Shown here: positions 9,801 through 20,790 of the stretch, in pieces
Numbering within the stretch: the stretch's first letter is position 1
How the letters are laid out: each line of letters begins with the position of its first letter
DNA from: Carnegiea gigantea
Lineage: Eukaryota; Streptophyta; Magnoliopsida; Caryophyllales; Cactaceae
NCBI GenBank assembly: GCA_029747015.1
Contig: JAKOGI010000138.1
Location: forward strand, 532,501-596,500
Reading direction: 5' to 3'
Length of the DNA stretch: 64,000 nt
The notes under the pieces: generated by a model
What the model was told of the DNA's origin: nothing
Database searches by the model: none
The model's input: the letters and a program-made list of their open reading frames with translations, nothing else
Translations under genes and position numbers: made by a program

Positions 9801-12800
9801 CGACCTATTTTTCCTCCCACTTACTCCATTCTGTTGTGGAGTATAGGGAGCTCCCGACGTGTATTCCTTTCCATTATCAGAACTTAAAATCTGAATTTTG
9901 TACCCACTCTAATTCTCCACCATATTCTTGAATTTATAGAACACTCCAGCGACTTCAGACTTAAATTTCAAGAAATAAATCCAGCACATTCTGATAAGAT
10001 CATCAATAAAGAGAATATAATAGAGGCTACCTTGCAGGGATGAAGTTTTTTGAGGTCCTGCAACATCAGTATGTATAAGCTGAAGCTTTTGCAAAGCTCT
10101 CCATGTTGATTTAGGAAAAGACCTTCTATGTTGTTTACCGAATTGACAAGCACTGCAACTTGGTAAATAATCAACAAAATCTGGTAGCCCTTTCGTCATA
10201 TTCTTCTCTGTCATTTTTAGCATTATTTGAATATGGCAATGGCCCAGCCTTTTGTGCCAAATTTCAGTAACATCAGCCTTTGCAGGATATGCTATGTATT
10301 CTCCCTCCGTTGGATCGAATGAAAAACTTCTTCGCAGCATTTTTACTCGCAAAATCTCATTCCCAGGGACATCATAAATATGGCAATACGGGTTATCAAA
10401 GAACATCTTAAATCCTTTTTCAAGCAACTGGCCAACACTCAGCAAATTCTGATCTATTTCGGGTACATAAAGAACATCTGAAATTGTTTTTGTACCTGAA
10501 TTAGTTGTGATTGCCACTGTCCCTTTTCCTTTCGCAAGGATGTATCTCCCGTCTCCAATTCTAATCTTTGTAGTAACCTGAGATTTTAACTCCCTGAAGA
10601 GAGTTTTATCATAGGTCATGTGATTTGTGCAACCACTGTCAATTAACCAACTTTCTGCTGTGTTAGTCTTACATGAAAAACTTTCTGCCACAAAAATGTG
10701 ATCTTCGTCATCTTCGTGAGCGACCTGAGCATCAACTTGAATGCTTGTTTCATGCTTCTGAAGTTTGTTGTTGCAAATGACAGCTTCATGTCCCATTTGA
10801 TTGCATTTGGTGCATTTTGCATCTGGCCTCTTCCAGCATTTGAATGGAGGATGGCCTAATTTCCCACAATGTCGACAAGGTGGATGGTTTCGCTTTGAGC
10901 TTCTGCCCTTACTGTGGAGTGAATTGTTTCCAGTGTTCTCACTGTTGGATGTTGCACTTTTCTTGTCGTTTTTCTTCCTGAATTGAGCTGATGTTTGATA
11001 CTTCGCAGGCAAAGCACCCTCAACTGTACACTCTTGTCTCATGAGCCTTCGTTGTTCTTGTGACTGCAAGGCATTTAGAAGTTCTGCCAAAGTGATTTTG
11101 GACAGATCCTTTGTGTTTTCCAAGGTGGTTATGGATGCTTCATAAAAGTCAGGGACTGTTACAAGAATTTTTTGCACAATTCTTGAATCACCAAACTCAG
11201 TTCCAAGTAACCTAACCTTGTTCACAATGCCAAGTAGTCTGTCTAAGTACTCTTTGATTGTCTCAGACTTCTCCATCTTTAGTAACTCGAACTCTCTGAT
11301 GAGGTTCAGCACCTGCATTCCTTGTATCCTTTCATCTCCAGCATACTCTTCTTTAAGGTAGTCCCAAATAGCCTTTGCTGTAGTCAAAAACATAATTCTT
11401 GTAAAAATTGTAGTTGAAACTCCTGCAAATAGACATGCTTTGGCCTTTGCTTTTCTGGTTCTTCGATCTTTGTTGTTTTTGATTTGTGCCATGGTTGGAT
11501 TATCAGGCAAGGCAGGAACTTCATAGTCCTCTTGCACAGCATCCCACAAATCCAAAGCCTCCAAATAGGTCTGCATTCTAACAGCCCATAATTGATAATT
11601 TTCTCCATCAAATGCAAGAGGAGCAATTTGAGAGAAGCTAGACTCTGTTTCCATTTTTTTCACAGATCCCTTAAGAATAAGTAGCTCTGATACCAATTTG
11701 TTGGGTTTGAACAAAAGGAATTAAAACAGAGAGTATAAGTTGTGGGAGAATGAACTGAGGCTACTTATTTTATCAAAAAGCATTACACTTTAAATAGCTG
11801 AAAATGAAAAACTAAACCTAAGATCATGGGCTAAAAATTAGCCATTACTCAAGCATGATCAAAAACAACAATCTAAAAATAGAAAATGAAATGCCTAAAA
11901 ACAAGGAGCATAATTAACAACTTCCTAGAAACTAGGAGTACATCTTTGGAGGATCTAAACAATATGCAATCCTAAAGCAGATATCTAACAGGTTTGGCTT
12001 TATTTGCAATCTGAAGCCGACATTTTTCTTTTTTTTAAGGCTCAGCTGATATTGTTAAGTTTCTGGGCACGGAAATCAGTTATGTGAGTTGTTTCTTGAG
12101 CCATAGTTTCATGGAATTGCTATCGAATGTCGTTATATCTATGAACCCTGTAGAGAAGATGGATCAGAAGGTGGAAGCAGTCCCCACACACCCCCCCCCC
12201 CAAAAAAAAAAAAAAGATAAACAGATAAGATGAAAAAGGATACATTCACTGTGAGGAAAAAGAGGGATATCGTGGGAAAGGAGAGGCAGAGGTGGCTATG
12301 TTACTGCAGGTTTTCTATAGCTAAGGATATGAGTAGCTGCTATGTTGGCGTGCAAGTTAGGAATTTGATCATTGCAAATGTAAGCCTAGGCTGAAGTCCA
12401 TAAATAGGGGGAACTATCATTGTAATCAACAAGGGAATTAATGGAAGTCTCTGTCTCTTTGCATCCATCCTACTCCATCGTCTCTGTCTTCACTGGCTGT
12501 GAGAACCCTTTATTTGTTTCAAGACTTTATCTTAGCAGTTAAGTGGGTGAATCTAACCGAGGAATATAGCACTGAGGGTTTCCTTTGTTCAATTAGAGCT
12601 GGGAGCTTGACTTGATAGTGGATTCCTTTTATTTGCAAGAATCAGTTTTTGGTTATCCATTAATGATTTATATGGCGTAGTGCATAATATTATCTATCAT
12701 GTACTGAATGAAATGACTTGAATGATGTCGCTGACTTTTGCAGAATCTAACCTGTATATTTCCTTGATGCAGCACTGGTCAGAAGTATATCTATACGGGA

Positions 12801-13967
12801 TCAAATGATGGGGCTGTCTACATCTACGATGTGGTGAGTACCTATTTACAATGGTTGAGTTTGTATATGGGGGCATATGTAGGAAAATGAAGCTTCTTAG
12901 TCAGTTGAGTTGTGTCTAAGAGCTCATGGGCTTTAGGCGACTTGCTGTGGTCTTATCCAATTACACATAAGCAACACGGAATGCAGGATCTAGTGATCCA
13001 GATGTATCTGCTACTGACCAATTTGTTTTAGGCTGACCATTCCGGGCTGTGTGATTTCTTGATATTCTTGTACAGAATTCATAGTTGAAGTTATTTGCTA
13101 TTCTATCCAACTCTGAAGCAATAGACCTGGTGTGAATCTCACTATTTGAGTAGTTATGTGCATGACCCTACCCCATACCGGTGAGGCTAGTTGGGAGCTT
13201 GTCCCTAAGAGACCTGCAATAAGAAATGGTTCCGAAAAGTTAAAAGTCATCCTAACGGTAGAAGCAGTTAAAACAATTTCCAAAACAAGTATCAAAAGTA
13301 GGTACCGTACTTCTGCCTTAAAGTGCCACTGCACTTTTCAAAATATCAAAGATGGCATTTCATCATTATTATTATTCGCTTGGTAAAAATTCCGCTACTT
13401 GCAAAATTATGTAAAATTGACCCCAATACCGTAAAACATTCCGTGGCACTTTTAGGCAAGGACTCAAACTTGTCGACTTTCCCTTTTATTTATTTCGACA
13501 AATTGTCGCGAGAATTATGAGTAGTTAAAATGTTATTTCCAAAGAAGTGATATCAAGGTAAAAGGCAGAATGTCGAAAGAAGTGCTAATCTCAAGTGAAG
13601 GGAAGATAATAAAGGCTTAAACAAACAGCATGATAAGGCGTAATAAGGGGAGCCATACTGTGTTCTGTAATATGGCAATGCCTTCATGTGCTGTCCTTAC
13701 TTCTGTCTGCTTTGGTTTGTGAATTGTCTGGCCCACTGGAATTTGACTCATTTGGTTCTCTTTAAACATTAGGTCACTGGAGCTTTAGTTTCGAAACTTG
13801 ACCATCATGAAACAACTGTGAGAGATTGTTCCTGGCACCCTTCTTACCCAATGATTGTAAGCTCGTCATGGGATGGAACAGTTGTCAGAAGTGAAATTCG
13901 TGGCGACGATGATGTACCCCCACCTCCTCTTAGGCGGAGAAGCAGACGTAGGAGACACTTCTTGTGA
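6853..13967 (+). CDS. LEC14B: LEC14B/DCAF11-type WD40 protein, last three exons
   Basis: C-terminal part of a WD40-repeat protein closely resembling plant LEC14B (DCAF11/WDR23-like, thought to be a substrate receptor of CUL4-DDB1 ubiquitin ligases). Exons: 6853-7011, 12773-12833 and 13773-13967, stop TGA at 13965-13967. All junctions are GT-AG, and the phases join cleanly through TYTGHSVLRTLIRCHFSPEY, then GQKYIYTGSNDGAVYIYD, then VTGALVSKLDHHETTVRDC and WHPSYPMIVSSSWDG. The C-terminus is basic (PPPPLRRRSRRRR). About 137 residues are visible out of roughly 480 expected, and no upstream WD40 exon is recognised between 4276 and 6852. Either the gene is 5'-truncated or its earlier exons lie left of the copia A insertion. 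The final repeat ends VVRSEI where relatives usually have Trp at the Ser position. No stop codon interrupts the exons. Copia B sits in the first visible intron in antisense orientation. Confidence 0.82.
7476..7767 (-). repeat. 3' LTR of copia B
   Basis: On the minus strand it starts TGTTAGATATTTACTTTAGG and ends CCCAACA. It pairs with 11699-11990 with five substitutions and no indels. The outer flank is the duplicated GGTTT at 7471-7475. Confidence 0.95.
7768..7780 (-). other. Polypurine tract of copia B
   Basis: The minus strand reads AAGCAAGGAGGAG directly before the 3' LTR, the expected position of the plus-strand primer. Confidence 0.75.
7780..8877 (-). pseudogene. Copia B reverse transcriptase C-half and RNase H
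   Basis: From the frameshift near 8877 the frame runs through the RT palm motif LYVDDLL (near 8715), the thumb and the RNase H domain. RNase H acidic residues are present: DSDW, STAETEF and FVDNQAA, with the later KTKHFDIK histidine motif. A single in-frame TAA at 8026-8028 (between DLQIK and AEPTDV) splits the last 76 residues, which end at KIGVCKS with a stop at 7780. Upstream of 8808 the same frame still encodes [16 protein letters not shown], showing that the break near 8875 is a small frameshift. It would convert element RNA into DNA if translated intact. Confidence 0.9.
8852..9720 (-). pseudogene. Copia B integrase C-terminus and reverse transcriptase N-half
   Basis: After the integrase deletion near 9725, the frame encodes the integrase C-terminal region (LKVFGCLCFVHVP, GIFVGYS, KAYKVYHP, RDVHFCE). 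A slight frame change near 9240 leads into the reverse transcriptase fingers (NETWALVDKP, IRVKWVFRTKLNADGS, YKARLVVKGYA, DYSDTFAPAARLETIR, QLDVKSAFLNG). The frame is lost near 8875 (EEDKVYQQEGSLWP, then stop), where a relative would read KALYGLKQAP. All motifs are typical for plant copia. Confidence 0.9.
9722..11654 (-). pseudogene. Copia B gag, protease and integrase core
   Basis: The natural start is probably the ATG ending at 11654 (METESSFSQIAPLAFDGENY); the open frame extends slightly further upstream. Gag of UBN2 type is followed by two intact CCHC zinc knuckles (CRHCGKLGHPPFKC and CTKCNQMGHEAVIC), which bind RNA. Then come the protease motif WLIDSGCTNHM, the GAG-pre-integrase motif WHKRLGHCH and the integrase core. 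The first integrase aspartate is in HTDVAGP, the second in SSDNGKEY. The catalytic glutamate is replaced by glycine (NGVSGRKNR, codon at 9816-9818). A TAG at 9909-9911 ends the long frame after 585 codons, and the same frame resumes to about 9725, where a deletion removes roughly ten residues. Confidence 0.92.
11684..11695 (-). other. Primer binding site of copia B
   Basis: The minus strand reads TGGTATCAGAGC, the standard plant copia site complementary to initiator methionine tRNA, three bases inside the 5' LTR. Confidence 0.92.
11699..11990 (-). repeat. 5' LTR of copia B
   Basis: A 292-bp LTR identical to 7476-7767 except at five positions. It should contain the element's promoter on the minus strand. 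It is flanked outside by GGTTT at 11991-11995. Confidence 0.95.
11996..12772 (+). other. Native intron sequence of the WD40 gene
   Basis: Intron sequence between copia B and the second visible exon. It contains a C11/A15-type homopolymer junction near 12189-12213. The segment around 12240-12540 looks like a promoter or LTR fragment (ATAAATAGGG followed by TCATTGTAATCAACAAGG), but no partner repeat was found. Confidence 0.45.
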
Positions 13968-15294
13968 GGTTACCTTGAGGTTCTCATATGGGTAAGGAGT
14001 TGGGTTCTTGACTTCTTGAAGATGGCTCTCAAAGTTGACCGACATGTCTTGAGTCGGAAATCGGTGTGCTGTGACATCCAACTTGTTGCTATGGTGGTCG
14101 AGAACTTTGTCCTTGGGGCACTGTCATCGTATGTCAGGATTCCGAATGTGGATAAACGGCTTGCGGAAAGTGCGAGCATCTGTGGCCTAGGGGTCATTAG
14201 CCAAGGCAAGACTCATCCGGGCCAGGTGCTTTCACTTCTGGTTCAAGGAGATCCTTTTGATGGCCCCAATTATTCTTGTATTTCTGTGTAGATGATCAAT
14301 ATGTAATGGTCTTGATTGATGTTTTGCTAATAGATCTTCTTGCGAAAGCTAAAGCTGGCGTCTGGACAAAATCAGTGACTTTTCCTTGTGGATTTTTCAG
14401 TTTATGTACATATTTGAATTAGCTACTGTATTCGATAGCCATTGTTGACAAATGTACACCTCTGTAGAACCAGCTGCTGTGTTTAATAAGCATTGTACGC
14501 AAATATGCGGCACCTGGTCTCTGAAGACAGCCTTATGCGATGTCTCTTTATTTTGGTTCAGAATCAACCTACACAAATGTGAACTGTGTGCAGGGGCAGA
14601 TAGTGGCGCTTGAGAAACGTGAATAAGGCACTTCTGCTCATTTTTTAGTAAGTGTCTCAAACACTTTTGAGTGATTATTGTGACCTAGACGGAAAGGGAA
14701 GCAAATGCAGCTTTAATTGAAAAAGAGGAGAGACCAAGGGGGAGACTGGGAATGGAGAGTAAACTAGTTAAGAAAGAAAGAAGTATTGCACATAGAATGG
14801 ACCTTTATGCGGATCTTTTTGTTTTTTTGTTTAAGGATTCGGATATAGGATTTGAATTTTTGATGGGATACTAGGATTCTTCAAAATGCAAAGCAAAAGG
14901 AGACATTTTTAGAAAAGTTGTTGGAATGGATGATAATCAAATCGTGGTCAGATTCAGATTATTTTCTATCGGATATGAATTGGATTGTGTTTTTCGTATT
15001 TTAATCGGATAGTTTTATCTCGAATCGGATCAAATATTCATGAATTGGGTCCACAATGCCATTCCTAATTGTGACGAACATGAAAGATGACTTGTGTTGC
15101 GAAAGTCATGAATCATAAAAAATTGAAATGCCATCTGAAAACACAAAGGATTGGATTAGCGGTGCTGAGAAAATTATAAAAACCATTGGCGCAAGATAGC
15201 AATTAAGAATTCATAATTCTTTCCTCATAGAAGAGGAGGACTTTCTATCAGAAAACGTTGTTAATTGCTCAAAGTATGTGAGTATTTTCGCAAT
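13968..15294. other. 3' UTR of the WD40 gene and intergenic DNA
   Basis: The first 300-400 bp after the stop has higher GC and is probably 3' UTR. Around 14420-14510 two degenerate ~51-bp copies of an AGCTACTGT/AGCTGCTGT unit occur. Otherwise no gene or repeat is recognised before the Mutator-like element. Confidence 0.45.
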
Positions 15295-15674
15295 GGATAC
15301 TTGGATCAAAATAGTTCGAACTTTATGGGTATTGGATGAAATAAATCCACTTTTAAACTTGAACATGAACAGTCTCAACTTTCATTGTATTTGACAATAA
15401 TACATCACCACTGAGTTAAGTATGGTAGAACTCAGCGACGCTGTGACGTGACAGGTTGCTGACATAGCTAGTTGTTGAACTGAAACTAGGGTAGTTTTTT
15501 GTTTTATGTAATTCCATGTCATCAAAGAACTCATCCTCTCTCTCCTCCTTCCTTAGACTTTTTAAACCCCATTTTAATTAAAAACCCAATTCATTCCGTC
15601 TCCATTGGTAAATTTTCATTTCAAGTAAAACCACTATTTGCTTTCTCCCTCTTGCTGCCCTTGCCACCCATCTC
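15295..15674 (+). repeat. Left terminal inverted repeat of the MULE
   Basis: Begins GGATACTTGGATCAAAATAG. It contains AACAGTCTCAACTTTCA, TTTGACAATAATACA, ATGTAATTCCATGTCATCAA and CCCCATTTTAATTAAAAACC, all present in inverted orientation at 20791-21179. It likely carries the transposase promoter and transposase-binding sites. Confidence 0.9.
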
Positions 15675-16061
15675 AATCTCAATCTCTTAACTCAAAGGCA
15701 AAGTGGCTAAGAATTTAGGGCCTTTTCTTTCAAAACATAGCTAGTCTTTTTGGTTGAAGTGGAACATTGGAATTTTAGTGAATGTTTTCAAGTTTGATCA
15801 TCAATTACGGGAGATCGGTGAAGAAGAATGGGCGATTGTTCACGTTTGGAACTGCAAGAGAAATTTTATTGGAAATTGAAGGTCTGGGAGGTAAGTGTTG
15901 GATGGTTTTGTGTTTTTGTTTAATTTTTATGTCAATTGTGTTAATGGGTTCATCTTGGGTTAAAAGGGTTGGAAATTCGTGTTGGAATAATTTATGAAAA
16001 TAAAAAGCTTATGTCTTTGATTTTGTTTTATGGCCATTGAAGTGTACTAAAATCTGTGGAA

Positions 16062-19000
16062 ATGGAGGGCGATGAACTGATCTTGCATCTTCATCACAGG
16101 GGAGACCTTAGAAGCATATACCCTTTCGACATAGATAAATGTTCTCATTAGGAATGAAAAGGCCTTGTGAAAGACATTGGGTATAATGGTCCTGTTGATA
16201 TCTTCTATTTGCAACCTAGTAGCAAGTATTTGGACATTACGATGAGGACGTTGAATACTGATGATGAATCTAGAGGCGTTATTGCATTCTGTAAGGGTCA
16301 TAATGAAATTCATGTGTATATTGTACATGGGGTAGATGAACCACAGGTGTTGCCTGATGCTTTGCCTTGCCCAAATTGTTACCTAAAGTGAGAGGAAAAT
16401 GAATTCTAGTCCCCCAAAAACAGAGGAAGATTGCACCCCAAAACCCATCTCACCCAGTGGTCCATGCTCAAAGTGTACAACAACCCCAAAAGCCAAACAA
16501 GCCAAAGACAACTTCAGCCAAAAAGACGAGCAGGCCAGAAAGCACCCACTCCTTCAAGCCCAATTCTTAACAAAGAAAGCCCAAAACCAAAAGGGACCAT
16601 AAAAAACAATCCCCCATCTGCAGGTCCCTTTTATTCCAACCCAAAATCCAAACAGACCAAAACACATTATGGTCATCTTGAAGTGCCTACTCGTTCAACC
16701 CTAAGGCTTAAACAGCCAAGCCTAAGATGTAAAAGCCCAACATTTAAAAAGTTAAGCTAAAATGCAGCTTCTTCACTTCCCTTTCAATCTAGCTCCAGAA
16801 CAAAGCAAAGCAATGCTATAGAGTATGATTTGAAAGACCCTAGACCTGAATCACCAATCCCATGAGATGAAATCATTGGGGGGGTCATCTCTTAGTGACT
16901 CTTATGGGGATAATGATTACATACCTAAAGCTGAGTGTGATTATGAAGCAAAGTTCCAACCAAATGCAACATCTAGTTCTAGGGAAAAGGGGAAAAGGAA
17001 GGTTAGGGAGCATGATGTTGTTGATACAGAGAATAGAAGTAGAGAGTGTAACTTAAGTTTTGGGGATGTTGATGATACTGATGTTGATGATGTAAAGACA
17101 AGTGATGATAAATGGGAATTTGCAAAGAAAAGGCATATGAGTTTAGAAAGCAAAATACTGTGCGGCCTGAAACTACACAAATTGAAACCGTACAGCTTGA
17201 AATAGTTTGGCTTGAAGATGCGAATATAGGCCATGCTATAGATGGAACTAATGAAACTGTTGAACTGAACAACCCTGTTGAATGCCACAGTGAGTATGAA
17301 AATTCAGATGAAGAAATGGACAATCCTGCGGGAAGTGATGAAGAGGACAATAGCCTTTTTAAAAATTCCAAAATCCCCCTAGAGTGGATGATAAAACTAA
17401 CTTCAAGAAGTTAAAATGGCACGTGGGCATGACATTTTGGACAGTAAAGAAGTTTAAAGAAGCTGTTGTTAGGTTTTCCTTGACACAAGGTTTTGACTTG
17501 AAGCTTAGTATTCCAGACTCAATAAGGAAAAGAAAACAAGTAGTATGGCAAAACACTTACAAGTTCAAGGTTTATGCATCTTGGGATACGAAGAGAGCTA
17601 CCTTTGTGGTGAAAATAGTCGAAAACCATTACATGTGCACAAGAAAGCATTTTGAAGAATAGACAATTAAATTTGGGTAGCTAGGCACTATTCTTTGAGG
17701 TTTAAGGAGAACCCTCACTAGTCATCCAAGTAAATCATAAATGAGGTTAAGAAGGACTCTAGGGCTGTTATCACAAATTGAGTGGCTTACAAGATTAGGC
17801 AAACAACTAGTAGACAATTTCATAGCTCAGTGAGAGACTATTAGTGCCTGGTTGGAAGTTACATTGAGGAGTTGAAGAGGTCACACGATAGCATCACTTT
17901 TATTTTGGAAACAAACCCACCAATCACACTAGAAATACCAGTATTAAAAAAAAAATTTGTATGTTTTGATGGGTTAAAGAATGGTATTCTGAATGGATGT
18001 AGACATGTTTTTGCATTGATGATGCATTTCTAAAGACATTCTTGGGGGGAGCATTGTTATCTGTAATTGGTATGGATGGGAGCAACCAGCTGTTCCATCT
18101 TGCATAGGCTGTAGCTGAGGGTGAAAACAATGAGAGCTGGACATGGTTTCTGACACAAGTTAAATAATGCATTGGAGGTTCAGATGATGAGGGTTGGACA
18201 GTGATATTAGATCAGCACATGGAAATTACTTATCATTGCATCTGCTCATTGATCGTGCTATATCTTACATATTTCATCCTCTTATTAATACTTAGATGTC
18301 TTACATATTTCATACTCTTGGTAATTTCAGGGAATATTTCATACAGTTAGCACCCATGTGGTGAGCATAGAATGTGTGTCTAACACATTTATGTAAATTG
18401 GTACAAACTGCACAAAAGTGAGGAGATGAAGTTATTATTTTGGAATCATGCAAAGGCATACAATGAAACAAACTTCAACACTGCCTTAAAGGAAACAAAA
18501 CTATCATCCAAAAAGGCTGTTGATGGCTTCACAGATCAGGACCCTAGAAGTTTCTGTAGGGCATTCATTAAAACACACACAAAGTGTGATGTAATAGTGA
18601 ACAATATGGTTGAAACCTTCAATGCATACATAGTGTAAGCAAGAGCCAAACACTTGATTTTCATGCCAGTGGATATTAGAATAGCACTGATGTAGAGAAT
18701 TATTGCCGAGAAGGGACTAATGGAGAACGCTAGTGATGATGTGCGCCCAAGGATTCAGGCCAAGTTTGAAAAGGAAAGAGATGAGTCTAGGAATTGCAAT
18801 CGACTACTTTTTGGGAATAGGGTATTTGAAGTCACCCACAAGTTCGATAGCCTACATGTTGATATGAATGTAGCTCATTGTAGCTACAGAAAATGGAACC
18901 TCGCTAGTGTATTATGCTGCCATGCAATTGCTTGCTCAACATGTCTAAAACAAAATGCAGAAGACTTCTTGCCTCCTTTCTTCAAGAGGGAGACATATAT

Positions 19001-19397
19001 GCAAGCTTATCTGGGTGCAACTTTACCATGTCAAGGTCAAAAACATAGGCCTAAGAAGGACATACCTTTGGATCCTCCTGAGGTTAAACTTGGCCTTAGT
19101 AGACCAAGAACGAATAGGAGAAGGGACCCATGTGAAGACCCCAATAAGCCAGGGAAGCTTATTAGACATGGGAAGGAAATGATGTATAGAACTTACCATA
19201 AGTTAAGGCACAATAAAAGGACTTGTCATGACAAGGACAAAGAGAACAATGCACCCCCAAGACCTAAGAGAAAAAGAAGTAGACCCAGGAAGAACCCTGA
19301 AACCTTCAACACTCCAGAAGATGTACCTATTGCACCATCAGGAATTAGGGGTAGGGGAAGAGGAAATAGAGGAGGAGGTAGGGGAAGAATAGGTTAA
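16062..19397 (+). pseudogene. MURA-type MULE transposase, broken
   Basis: Plus-strand relic of a plant Mutator transposase, which cuts and inserts the element in the nucleus. Order: an N-terminal segment from the ATG at 16062 (stops at about 16149), VHGVDEP near 16330, an acidic linker (16867-17350), the MuDR DNA-binding region (WHVGMTFWTVKKFKEAVVRF, 17411-17470), and a heavily broken catalytic region. That region contains CIDDAFLKTFLGG (about 18020), GMDGSNQLFHLA, WTVILDQHM (about 18200) and NNMVETFNAY (about 18610). Positions matching the three catalytic acidic residues (D, D, E) are kept. A long C-terminal frame (18720-19397) holds a SWIM-type motif in which the second cysteine is Tyr (CSYRKWN..CCHAIA), a zinc-knuckle-like motif with two cysteines changed to Tyr (YRTYHKLRHNKRTC), and an Arg/Gly tail. 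Many stops and frameshifts; certainly inactive. Confidence 0.88.
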
Positions 19398-20059
19398 ATA
19401 GGCAAGGGCGCAAGCATTGAAGGCCACGGGAGTGTAATTTTCATGACTATCTTTTTCATATTCATTGATTTTCAATACGTAAATATAGTAATGTTCATTT
19501 CCTATCTTTTTTTCTTTACAACAAATTGCCTCGTTAAGTGGAGTAGGTGCAGCATCTTCTACAGCTAAAGCAAGCCAGACAACAATGTACAATCAATAGT
19601 TAGCTGCAAATAGCCCCTCCCTGCTGCTATAGATGTAAGAAACTGAAGAATCCTGGAAATTGTGCACCTAAATGTACTGTGATCATGATATATTTTGGTT
19701 TGTAAATGGGGCAAACTTAAAAGTGCCTAAAACATCAGGATGATGCTTTTTAATTGGAAATGATGTATGTACTTTGGTTGTGTACGAGAACTTTAAGCCC
19801 ATCTACCAAATAATAAAACCACATTTGTTGATGAAATGAAGAGTATTTTCTTACTACTCGTATCTAATACTACATGTTCTTTTCATCTTTTAGGGACATG
19901 TAACAAGTTCAACAAATAGATATTTCAAATTCAAGCTCCATTCACATTCATTGAGTGCAAATTAAACATAGCTTCACCTACCTACATAGCCAAAAAGACA
20001 ATAGTAGTTCATCACCAGCTCATTCATCTCATTAACAACCTATTAAATCACCCTAACTA
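19398..20059. other. MULE internal spacer between convergent genes
   Basis: AT-rich DNA between the ends of the two convergent ORF relics; presumably their 3' ends and terminators. No ORF of note. Confidence 0.5.
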
Positions 20060-20620
20060 ACACCATTACAAGCAACACCATTGCCAAATAACCAAGAAGT
20101 CTATCAACCCCTGCATGCCTTGAACATTTGAGTTTATGTGCAATCAGCTCTTATTTCAAATCCTTCGACTCCTTATCTGCTCTTGTCCTTTTCATCTTCT
20201 CTTTAGCGATCTTGTTTCTTAAAGCTATTTTCTCATCCTTCAATTTTTTGATTTCATTTGATAAATCAACTTCCATGTCTCCTCTTCTTAAACTGGACTT
20301 CTCAACTTGAGCAACCAATTTTTCAACTCTCTCCTCTGATAACTCGTTTTTGTGAAACAGAGATATTTTTTCATCTTCATCCCACTTGAAGAATCCACAA
20401 TCATCATTAGCCTAGCAAAATAAAAACCTGCAAATCAAATATGAATTTATTTTCAAGCTTCTACTTTTTTCCAAACCCTAATTTCAATTTCAGCTTGCCT
20501 TCCATAAGGGACACCCCAAAAACAATCTTCCCTTTATTTGGGAAGGGGGGAGGGGTTACACTTTTGATGAATTGTAGGGATGTCATGGTAGCATCTAATA
20601 ACATCAAATTGTTCTTTTCG
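20060..20620 (-). pseudogene. GRF zinc-finger/coiled-coil/TM protein relic inside the MULE
   Basis: On the minus strand, a degenerate GRF-type zinc finger is readable: FG(C)PLWK near 20510 (one extra base breaks the frame), then DDCGFFKWDEDEK near 20400. It is followed by a long charged coiled coil (SEERVEKLVAQVEKSSLRR, NEIKKLKDEKIALRNKIAKE) and, after an in-frame stop near 20150, a hydrophobic C-terminus (LLGYLAMVLLVMVLV) that looks like a membrane anchor. This GRF plus coiled coil plus TM layout is common in short plant GRF proteins. It lies convergent to the transposase, recalling the mudrA/mudrB arrangement of maize MuDR, although GRF proteins are not known homologues of MURB. The role is inferred as an accessory or captured gene. 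Confidence 0.6.
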
Positions 20621-20790
20621 TTTGCTTGAATTTCCTCTCATTGGAAGGCTTGATGAGTCCATTATTGTTGACATCCCCTTCTTCTGGGTTTCTCTCTGTT
20701 GTGGTTTGATGAGCCAACACCTTTAACCCTTTAACCCTGGATTTCTTTTGGGTTTCTCTATGTCGTGCTCTTCTTGGTGATATAGAAACG

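Larger units (their letters stand above)
7476..11990 (-). mobile_element. Complete Ty1/copia element B, recent insertion in WD40 intron
   Basis: A 4515-bp LTR retrotransposon on the minus strand. It has two 292-bp LTRs (7476-7767 and 11699-11990), TG..CA termini, a primer site (11684-11695), a polypurine tract (7768-7780) and a perfect 5-bp target duplication GGTTT at 7471-7475 and 11991-11995. The LTRs differ at only five positions by eye (about 1.7%), so the insertion is recent. Domain order is gag, protease, integrase, reverse transcriptase, RNase H, which defines copia. It lies inside an intron, antisense to the host gene; without it the intron would be about 1.25 kb. The coding region carries one stop in integrase, one integrase deletion, one frameshift in reverse transcriptase and one stop in RNase H, so it is not autonomous. 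Confidence 0.96.

Noticed and set aside
14016..14291. A 91-codon plus-strand open frame after the WD40 stop
   Set aside because: No family resemblance; position and composition fit the 3' UTR.
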